A DNA stretch of 64,000 nucleotides from Leptobrachium leishanense. Taxonomy: Eukaryota; Chordata; Amphibia; Anura; Megophryidae. The notes under the pieces were generated by a model. The model did no database searches. It saw only the letters and a program-made list of their open reading frames with translations, and was not told the DNA's origin. Positions 56,556 to 64,000 of the stretch are shown one piece after another. The position numbers were made by a program, and so were the translations under genes. Position 1 is the first letter of the stretch. The number at the start of each line of letters is the position of its first letter. The stretch is taken from contig CM019069.1 in NCBI GenBank assembly GCA_009667805.1, positions 98,863,204 through 98,927,203 of the forward strand, in the 5' to 3' direction.

Positions 56556-56842
56556 GATGTAATTGGCATATCTTGCAGCATGACAAATAGGTTTGTCCCC
56601 TCTTTTTAAAAAAAAACATTTTGTTCAATTTTATCACCTAAACAAAACATTACAGCAGGGAATAATCCTGCGCAAAATAAAAGTACAATAATCTGATGCA
56701 ATTTTCAAACAAAGAGATTAACGGGGAAAGCAAAACTGGAGGAGGGAGGAGAAAAACAAAGACAAGACATAAAAGAGGGAAAAAAATAAAGGAGGGGAGA
56801 TCACAAGGGGCCGACCCATAAACCCATGACATAGCAGTAAAG

Positions 56843-57025
56843 CAGTGGTTCCCAAACCTGTCCTCGGGACCCTCAACCAGGCCAGATTTTGCAGATCACC
56901 TTGGGAAAAAGCAGACTGAATCCTGCAAATCACTAAACAGAAAATCATATCACCTGTGCTGTGCTTCAGCCATCTGGAAAAAGTGGCGTGTCAGTGGGCC
57001 CTGAGGACAGGTTTGGGAAACACTG
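56843..57025. mobile_element. hAT-type MITE, 183 bp, copy 2
   Basis: Ends CAGTGGTTCCCAAACCTG and CAGGTTTGGGAAACACTG, with flanks cagtaaag (56835-56842) and cagtagag (57026-57033) matching at seven of eight bases. The interior is the reverse orientation of the copy at 32172. Confidence 0.9.
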
Positions 57026-57567
57026 CAGTAGAGTAATGGTACTCGCAGGTTCGGCTCTAGTGTTTGCGGGGTGCAAGGTTAAATGCAGGCCCTTTTTCTT
57101 TTCTTAGAAAACATTTTTAATACCATCTTCAGAAAACAAGTATTAAAGTAATCTGGGTGTATACATGTAAATTGTATATATATTATACAAATATATATAT
57201 ATACAGTTGTGTTCAAAATTATTCAACCCCCAATGCTGTAAAGGGTTTTAGGGAATTTAGTGTACATTTATAATTGTATTCAGAATGAAATCCTAGAAGG
57301 ACTTTTTAAAGAACCATATGCAACTAAAATGACATCAATTGGTTTTGTAATACAGTAGTAAATGTTTCTTTTGTGAATTCTTCATTGACACAATTATTCA
57401 ACCCCTTAAAGACTACCACTCTGACGAACAGAGGTTCATTCAAGTGTTTTCAATCAGGTATTGAAAACACCTGTGGATATCACGGAGCAGCAATAAAGCA
57501 TAATAAGCGCCAATTAGGCAGCTTTAAAATTACTGTGATACTCAGCTCCTTCTAGACATTTACTGGC

Positions 57568-59154
57568 GTGGTTACAAACATGGTGAAGTCAAGAGAATGG
57601 TCCAGGAAGACAAGAGAAGAGGTGATTACTCTTCACAGGAAGGGCAATGGCTATAAGAAGATTGCAAAGATGTTAAACATACCAAGAGAGACCATAGGAA
57701 GCATCATTCGCAAATTCAAGGCAAAGGGCACTGTTGAAACGCTACCTGGTCGTGGCAGAAAGAAGATGCTGACTTCGACTGCTGTGCGCTACCTGAAGCA
57801 TAGAGTGGAGAAAAGTCCCCGTGTGACTGCTGAGGAACGGAGAAAAGATTTGTCAGATGTGGGTACTGAAGTTTCAGCTCAGACAATACGGCGCACACTG
57901 CGTAATGAAGGCCTCCATGCCAGAACTCCCAGGCGCACCCCCTTGCTGTTGTAACGTTGGGAGCTTCCAGCCCTACCTGTGTGCTTGAGGGCAGCATGTC
58001 TGATGCTGCTCGCTGACCAATGCCTGGTTTAAATGGAGACAGGCAGGGAGGTGGTTGCATGAGGTGTGGCTTGAGTGGGGGGCGTGGCCTGGTGAAGGTC
58101 TTTAAAAACCCTCAGTGTATTCTCAGCAGTTGCCAGATCGTGGTTATCCATACCTGAGCTCCTTGTACCTGACTGCTATATTGAATTAACCCGTTATTGA
58201 CCTCTGCTTGTTTCTGACTATTCTGCCTTCTGTTGCCCTAGACCATTTTCTTGTACTACGCCACTGCTCTGATATCGACCCGGCTATTCCATTTGACCAT
58301 TCTGTACTCTGTATTCCTGATTCTGGCTCGGCTGACTACTCCCTGTGTTGTTAACCCTTTCTGTCTAGCTAGTTTACCTGGCCAATTCTAAGGACCAGAC
58401 AGTTAGAGATCTTTCACGGCTACTCTGTTGGTAGCTTCTGGGCTCTGTGGAGTGTGGGGTGTTAAGTACTGCGTGGTGGGATCTGGGAACCGTGACAGCT
58501 GTCTCCAAAGAATAAGAAGAGTCGACTGCAGTATGCCAAAAGTCATGTGGACAAACCACAGAAGTTTTGGGATAGTGTTCTGTGGACTGATGAAACAAAA
58601 TTAGAACTGTTTGGGCCCATGGATCAACGCTATGTTTGGAGGAGGAAGAACAAGGCCTATGAAGAAAAGAACACCTTGCCTACTGTGAAGCATGGTGGGG
58701 GTCAATCATGCTTTGGGGCTGTTTTGCTTCTGCAGGTACAGGGAAGCTTCAGCGTGTGCAAGGTACCATGAATTCTCTTCAGTACCAGGAGATATTGGAT
58801 GACAATGTGATGCAGTCCGTCACAAACCTGAGGCTTGGGAGACGTTGGACCTTTCAACAGGACAATGATCCCAAGCATACCTCCAAGTCCACTAGAGCAT
58901 GGTTGCAGATTAAAGGCTGGAACATTTTGGAGTGGCCATCGCAGTCACCTGACTTAAATCCGATTGAGAACCTCTGGTGGGACTTAAAGAAAGCAGTTGC
59001 AGTACGCAAGTCTAAGAATGTGACTGAACTGGAGGCTTTTGCCCATGACGAATGGGCGAAGATACCCGTAGATCGCTGCAAGACACTTGTGTCAAGCTAT
59101 GCTTCACGTTTAAAAGCTGTTATAACTGTAAAAGGATGTTGTACTAAGTACTAA
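57568..59154 (+). pseudogene. Tc1-like transposase, split by a solo LTR and frameshifted
   Basis: The frame 57568-57954 carries the helix-turn-helix region (REEVITLHRKGNGYKKIAKM) and the basic LPGRGRKK linker, up to the LTR insertion. After it, 58547-58771 has VLWTDETKLELFG (first aspartate) and 58708-59154 has FQQDNDPKHT and SPDLNPIENLW. The frame between these two last parts is lost at the same G-run as in the copy at 38775-39808. The protein is otherwise nearly identical to that copy. Confidence 0.92.
57950..58497 (+). mobile_element. Solo LTR, 548 bp, with 5-bp target duplication
   Basis: The insert starts TGTAACG and ends CGTGACA, the TG...CA ends of an LTR. It is flanked by GCTGT at 57945-57949 and 58498-58502, a perfect 5-bp duplication. 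No internal viral sequence remains, as expected after recombination between two LTRs. A 5-bp duplication fits Ty3/gypsy elements. A candidate core promoter (tctttaaaaaccctcagtgt) lies near 58100. Confidence 0.9.
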
Positions 59155-59268
59155 GATTGAATGTCACTTGGGGGTTGAATAAAACTGATAATGATGTGAG
59201 CACAGAAAAGACATTCTTTTGGACCATTCTCTTGACTTCACCATGTTTGTAACCACACCAGTAAATGT

Positions 59269-59682
59269 CTAGAAGGAGCTGAGTATCACAGTCATTTTAA
59301 AGCTGCCTAATTGGTGCCTGGGAGTTTTGGCATGGAGGCCTTCATTACGCAGTGTGCGCCGTATTGTCTGAGCTGAAACTTCAGTACCCACATCTGACAA
59401 ATCTTTTCTCAGTTCCTCAGCAGTCACACGGGGACTTTTCTCCACTCTACGCTTCAGGTAGCGCACAGCAGTCGAAGTCAGCATCTTCTTTCTGCCACGA
59501 CCAAGTAGCGTTTCAACAGTGCCCTTTGCCTTGAATTTGCGAATGATGCTTTCTATGGTCTCTCTTGGTATGTTTAACATCTTTGCAATCTTCTTATAGC
59601 CATTGCCCTTCCTGTGAAGAGTAATCACCTCTTCTCTTGTCTTCCTGGACCATTCTCTTGACTTCACCATGTTTGTAACCAC
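59269..59682 (-). pseudogene. Inverted Tc1 transposase N-terminal fragment
   Basis: The minus-strand frame begins MVTNMVKSREWS and keeps the DNA-binding region with a TLLGRGRKK linker up to SAQTIRRTLRNEG. It then runs into non-coding leader sequence of the same family (RHQLGSFKM), showing the internal rearrangement. It has no catalytic domain. Confidence 0.88.
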
Positions 59683-60130
59683 ACCAGTAAATGTCTAGAA
59701 GGAGCGGAGTATCACAGTCATTTTAAAGCTGCCTATTTGGTGCTTATTATGCTTTATTGCTGCTCCGTGACATCCACAGGTGTTTTCAATACCTGATTGA
59801 AAACACTTGAATGAACCTCTGTTCTTCAGAGTGGTAGTCTTTAAGGGGTTGAATAATTGTGTCAATGAAGAATTCACAAAAGAAACATTTACTACTGTAT
59901 TACAAAACCAATTGATGTCATTTTAGTTGCATATGGTTCTTTAAAAAGTCCTTGTAGGATTTCATTCTGAATACAATTACAAATGTACACTAAATTCCCT
60001 AAAACCCTTTACAGCATTGGGGGTTGAATAATTTTGAACACAACTGTATGAGCCTGTATCTGTGAGTGTTGTGTGTCACTTTTTTATTCGTAGGATGTAT
60101 TACCCGAAGTTCGGCCCTACTCAAAGTGAG

Positions 60131-60545
60131 CCTGTATAGGTACACAGGCTGAAAAAAAGACGTGCATCCATCATGTTCAGCCTTTCACACATCACTTACT
60201 GCTGTTGATCCAAAAGAAGGAAAAAAAATAAAAACAAACAGCCTGAAGCACTAGCCAAAATGCAACATACTGGGAAAAAAATATTTCATGACCCCCAATA
60301 ACTGTCATATTTCTCCTTGGATCAGGCAGCTTTTATCCACATATTAACTATTATAATCCTAATATTATATTTCTGTAAGAAAACATAGTTATTTAAAAGT
60401 CTGTATAGACGACTCTGACCCAACCACTTCAACAGGCAGAGAATTCCACAGCTTTATTTCCTATGCTTTAGATTGAATTTAATTTTGTCTAGTCTAAATA
60501 GGTGACAGTGTGTCCTATGCATTATTGAATATGTTTGGGCCACAA
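60131..60545 (+). repeat. Dispersed repeat family A, copy 3
   Basis: More diverged than the first two copies: it has aaaaaaagacgtgcatccat, gatccaaaagaaggaaaaaa and gagaattccacagctttatt in the same order. Same orientation as the others. Confidence 0.7.
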
Positions 60546-60584
60546 TTCGGTGCATATACGGAGAAAATAGAGCAGGTTGAATAT

Positions 60585-61860
60585 ACAGTTGAAACTCGAA
60601 AAATTTGAATATCGTGCAAAAGTTCATTTATTTCAGTAATGCAACTTAAAAGGTGAAACTATAGGAGATAGTTCAAGCCGTGATTTGTCATAATTGTGAG
60701 GATTGTGGCTTACAGCTCATGAAAACCCCAAATCCACAATCTCAGAAAATTAGAATATTACATGCAATCAATAAAACAAGGATTGTACATAGAGCAATAT
60801 CGGACCTCTGAAAAGTATAAGCATGCAGATGTACTCTGTACTTGGTTTGGGCCCCTTTTGCAGCAATTACTGCCTCAATGCGGTGTGGCATGGAAGCTAT
60901 CCATAGGCGACTCTACAGGGAGACCCTCTAGGTTATTCCTTGCCCCCCATCAAAAATCAGCATCCAGCTTCCGACACTTCTTTGGACTGCACTGGCTCTG
61001 TCCCTGTGCATCGTATGTGGTCGATCTAGCATCTTGCAGTGTGTGCCTCTCCATTCTTCCTCCATACTCTGGGTCCTTGGTTTCCAAATGAGATGCAAAA
61101 GTTGCTCTCAGAAAAGAGGACTTTGGACCACTGAGCAACAGACCAGGTCTGGTTTTCTTTAGCCCAGGTAAGACGCTTCTGACATTGTTGTTCAGGAGCG
61201 GTTTGACAAGAGGAATACGACATTTGAAGCCCATGTCCAGGATCCGTTTGTGTGTGGTGGCTCTTGATGCACAGACTCCAGCCTCAGTCCACTCCTTGTG
61301 AAGACCCCAACACTTTTGAATGGCCTTTTCCTGACAATCCTCTCCAGGCTGCGGTCATCCCTGCTGCTTTTTCTTCCACACTTTTCCCTTCCACATAACT
61401 TTCTATTAATGTGCTTTGATACAGCACTTTGGGAACATCCAACTTCTTTTGCAATTACCTTTTGAGGCTTTCCCTCCTTGTGGAAGGTGTCAATGATGGT
61501 TTTCTGTACAACGGTCAGGTCAGCTGTCTTTCCCATGATTGTGATCCCTACTGAACCAGACTGAGAGACCATTTAAAGGCTCAGGCACCCTCTGCAGGTT
61601 ATGGCTGAATTAGCGGATTAGAGTGGGACACTTTGAGCCTAGAATATTGCACCTTTTCACATTTCAAATTTTCTGAGATTGTGGATTTGAGGTTTTCATG
61701 AGCTGTAAGCCATAATCATCACAATTATGACAACTCACGGCTTGAACTATCTTGCTTTGCATGTAATGAGTCTATCTCATATATTAGTTTCACCTTTTAA
61801 GTTGCATTACTGAAATAAATGAACTTTTGCATGATATTCTATTTTTTCAAGTTTCACCTG
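60585..61860 (-). mobile_element. Tc1/mariner element, 1.28 kb, second family
   Basis: Long inverted ends include cagttgaaactcgaaaaatt / aattttt-type partner and aatgcaacttaaaaggtgaa / ttcaccttttaagttgcatt. TA flanks the element (60583-60584 and 61861-61862). The centre (about 60925-61020) contains a patch similar to the L1-associated sequence at 40541-40640 (taggttattccttgcccccc, aaaaatcagcatccagcttc). Confidence 0.9.
60950..61572 (-). pseudogene. Tc1-like transposase, internally deleted
   Basis: The frame 61572-61192 starts with MGKTADLTVVQKTIIDTF and VIAKEVGCSQSAVSKHINRK, a helix-turn-helix DNA-binding region. The following frame has LTWAKENQTWSVAQWSKV, then LFSESNFCISFGNQGPRVW. In relatives the position before ESNF is the first catalytic aspartate; here it is missing as a single-codon loss. 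The second aspartate and the glutamate region are absent because the frame passes into unrelated sequence. The element cannot mobilise itself. Confidence 0.85.
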
Positions 61861-61865
61861 TATAT

Positions 61866-62069
61866 TATTGTCAAGAAAAATACTCCAGTATATAGCAAGA
61901 CATTTTTCGGTTTTATTCCATCAACAGTAGAACAACGTTTCGACCTGCAACCAGGTCTTTGTCAAGACTTGACAAAGACCTGGTTGCAGGACGAAACGTT
62001 GTTCTACTGTTGATGGAATAAAACCAAAAAAATTCTTGCTATATACTGGAGTATTTTTCTTGATATTGT
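61866..62069. repeat. Palindrome with about 100-bp arms
   Basis: The arms meet at base 61967 in gtctttgtcaag-a-cttgacaaagac. Each arm carries aacgtttcg/cgaaacgtt, the phrase acctgcaaccagg or its complement, and tatagcaag near the outer end. Arms differ at a few positions only. Its layout (a cgaaacg step near a short phrase and its complement) recalls the large palindrome at 1142-1981. Confidence 0.85.
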
Positions 62070-62486
62070 GCTACGTCCTTGGAGTGAGGACTTTCCAGTG
62101 GCAGCTCAAAGGTGGGTGGCAGCAACCTGAACTGAACTTTATTTGATGTATATTATTGTCAAGTAGCAGGAATAAATAGATCAAAATATATCCTAGTGAG
62201 ACACGAGAGGCTGCGTTTTTACAGCGCTCCGCTATAGAGACTATTGAAGTTTATTTGGCACCTATTTTCCATTTTTTGCTGCCTGCCTGGTACAGCCTGT
62301 CTTGCTGCTCCAGAGGACGCACGGAGGGACACTGCGCAGAATCGAGAGGTGGTCTTGTGAGTTCGGGAGGCCCCTGAAACGAAGACGGCTGCCTAGCACG
62401 GGTGGCCATTTTGGGAGCCTGTGGAGGTACCTATCGCTACCGCGCCAGCTGCAGAGTGTCCTGTCCTGGTCCCGCCTAGAGCCCGG

Positions 62487-63561
62487 ATGGGTAAGAAGAC
62501 GGCGAAGCGGACAGACACAGCGTGACATTTGCGACTGAGTGGCAGGCGGCTGGTCGCCGCGGGTCTTCCATCCCCCACCCTGCCTCCGGGATACAGTTCC
62601 TCTGATGAGGATGGCCTCACCTGGTCAAGGGGAAGTGATGATGAGGCAGATCTACTCTCCTCGGAACCTCCGTTGCAGGACCAGAAGGCCAGGAAGGCCT
62701 CTGCGAAAAGGGCTGCTAGGGCGGGTCGTCGAAGGGCTGCGCTCTCTGTCTCTTCCGACGCTGCTGCCATAGAGACTGCCTTGTCCACCTTCCTAGCTGC
62801 GACCCCAGGGGAGGATGTCCAGCTTGCCACAAAAGGTGACATTAAAAGAATGATGAACGACATGCGAGCGATGTGGAGTGTTGATGTGGCGGGGGTTACA
62901 GCTGAGGTGACCCTGGTGCAGGAGCATTTAGTAGAAATTCAAGACCGTATGACAACTGTGGAGACAGCGCAGACTCCCCTGGCTTGTAAGGTGGACTCTC
63001 TTCACATGCAAGTGGAGACTTTGTCGCGTACAGTGGAATTGTTGGACGCCCGACACCGCCGGCGTAACGTATGCATCCGGGGGGGTTCTGGAACCAGTGC
63101 AGCCTGTGGCATATGCCAATCGCTTGGCGGGCCACCTGCTGAGACTCCCTCCCAGCGCACCAGAGACTTTTGGTTTGACGATTCGCGTCCGGAAATCGGC
63201 GCCGGCACCAGAGACAGCACCGCGTGATATTATTGCAGTGGCGCGGGATATACCCATGAAACAAAAGCTGATGTTGTTGCCTTTGGCGAGGGTGTTATTG
63301 CCTTTGAGTCCTCTGCAATATCTTAGTATAACGGATCTGCCATTCTTGACGCTTCGGGAGGTGGCGACTTGTCTTCGGGCTAAGGGGGTTCGGTACAGAT
63401 GGGGGGCAGCAGGCACCATGCTTTGTACACTCGACAACGTGCCGTATGTTTTTGGCACCCCGGATGAAGTGTGGCCGGTTCTTGCCTCCCTGGGGATTCC
63501 CAGAGGCCTGGAGGCCGTGGTAGCTAGTACCTCGGCTTCACCCTTTTTGGATCCAGGTTGA
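62487..63561 (+). pseudogene. L1 ORF1 protein (RNA-binding chaperone), frameshifted
   Basis: L1 ORF1p forms coiled-coil trimers that coat LINE RNA in the cytoplasm. The likely start MGKKTAKRTDTA at 62487 meets a TGA after 12 codons. A shifted frame (62529-63227) then gives an acidic/basic N-terminal region, a heptad coiled coil from about 62830 (KGDIKRMMNDMRAMW to VETLSRTVELLDARH), and RRRNVCIRG, the beginning of the RRM-like domain. At a G-run (63078-63085) reading shifts again to 63097-63561. That frame contains PRDIIAVARDIPMKQKLM and LTLREVATCLRAKGVRYRWG, characteristic of the C-terminal domain. It is therefore inactive as it stands. Confidence 0.88.
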
Positions 63562-64000
63562 GTGTCTGCCACCTTCTTCCCTCGCCTCCATAGAATTTGA
63601 CACAGCAGGTCCATAATTTCTTAGATGTGTATCCCCCCCAAGCATTTATTATTCCCTCATTCCCCTCACCAACTAGCTAAGACCCCCATGTTAAGTATTT
63701 GAGACTTTTATTTTACGCTTGTGGAGGACTCTTGTTGCTCGTCTACTTTTTCTTTTTGTTCTTCGGCCGCCATTGCTTAAGAGGACTTCGTTTGTTGATT
63801 TTGCCTATTACTATGTTGAGAGAGATGTCGATTATTGTTTGAGTATTCTTCTTTACTTATTGATCTTCCCTTCTTTTTCTCCGCTATTTGAGATACTGAG
63901 TACTACCTACAAGAACCCCCCCATGTTTAGTGTACTTTTGATGATTACTTGGCCCTGCGAGGCCTATTTTGCCAGTCAGTTTGTGACTTTTTCTATTGCA
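63562..64000 (+). other. Sequence downstream of L1 ORF1, no second frame seen
   Basis: T-rich, no reverse transcriptase or endonuclease motif before the edge. It may be the ORF1-ORF2 spacer or the 3' UTR of an ORF1-only element. Confidence 0.5.

Larger units (their letters stand above)
57204..60046. mobile_element. Rearranged Tc1 element with two copies of the same end
   Basis: TA flanks both sides (57202-57203 and 60047-60048). From the left the element reads terminal repeat, transposase N-terminus, an inserted solo LTR, and the transposase C-terminus up to about 59213. There it breaks off and is followed by an inverted second copy of the left end and N-terminal part (59215-60046). That inverted part itself has an inner rearrangement: 59215-59316 repeats the upstream region before 59317 resumes. 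Both outer ends therefore come from the 5' end of the family. Confidence 0.85.
62200..64000 (+). mobile_element. L1-like LINE, 5' part with ORF1, runs off the window
   Basis: The 5' region (62200-62486) is GC-rich and is followed by ORF1 and about 430 bp of non-coding sequence up to the edge. Sequence at 63948-63966 (ttggccctgcgaggcct) recurs near the 3' tail of element E at 17711-17735. No ORF2 endonuclease start is visible before 64000. Confidence 0.75.

Overview
This is vertebrate nuclear DNA, most probably from an amphibian (frog-type) genome with a large repeat load. There is no operon-like gene packing. Almost the whole window is layered transposable elements: Tc1/mariner, hAT, TTAA-targeting piggyBac/Kolobok-like elements, small 3-bp-TSD MITEs, L1-like and L2/Rex1-like LINEs, a chromodomain Ty3/gypsy remnant and a gamma-type endogenous retrovirus. 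The organism is inferred from this repeat mixture and from the two host exons, not from a database match.

Host genes. Only two exons are clear, both on the minus strand. One is an early coding exon of MPG (N-methylpurine DNA glycosylase) at 4782-5001. The other is the last coding exon of NPRL3 (GATOR1 subunit) at 54081-54246, with its probable 3' UTR to the left. MPG and NPRL3 are the neighbours that lie beside the alpha-globin cluster in vertebrates, so the window is the MPG-NPRL3 interval enlarged by transposons. No globin exon was found.

Layout. 1-2.6 kb: end of a gypsy chromovirus pol and an 840-bp palindrome. 2.7-9 kb: dispersed repeats, the MPG exon and MITEs. 9.5-11 kb: three consecutive tandem arrays. 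11.3-21.9 kb: two minus-strand copies of an unrecognised ORF-bearing retroelement (one split by a hAT with perfect 8-bp target duplications), piggyBac-like MITEs and a repeat family at 15.8-17.6 kb. 23.0-32.0 kb: a complete but defective provirus with both LTRs, 4-bp target duplication, proline-tRNA primer site and polypurine tract; a hAT sits inside its 5' LTR. 32-38.5 kb: MITEs, tandem repeats and LINE scraps. 38.5-40.6 kb: an L1 ORF2 end split by a Tc1 element. 42.4-48.7 kb: a probable large hAT containing an L2/Rex1 LINE (itself cut by two hATs) and a 1-kb palindrome. 49-53.2 kb: L1 3' end, Tc1 split by a piggyBac-like MITE, and an L2/Rex1 3' end. 53.2-54.2 kb: NPRL3 end. 55.4-62 kb: hATs, a rearranged Tc1 with a solo LTR inside it, another Tc1 and a small palindrome. 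62.2-64 kb: 5' half of an L1-like LINE with ORF1.

Main discovery candidate. Inside the provirus, the pol frame runs from RNase H straight into about 110 codons resembling the conserved domain of the opioid growth factor receptor (OGFR). This segment stands where the integrase N-terminus and catalytic core should be, and the integrase C-terminal part resumes after it. It looks like retroviral capture of a host gene, fixed in the germ line. Other notable points are three large near-perfect palindromes, a frameshift shared by two Tc1 copies, a Tc1 whose two ends are both the same element end, and same-direction MPG and NPRL3 (convergent in mammals).
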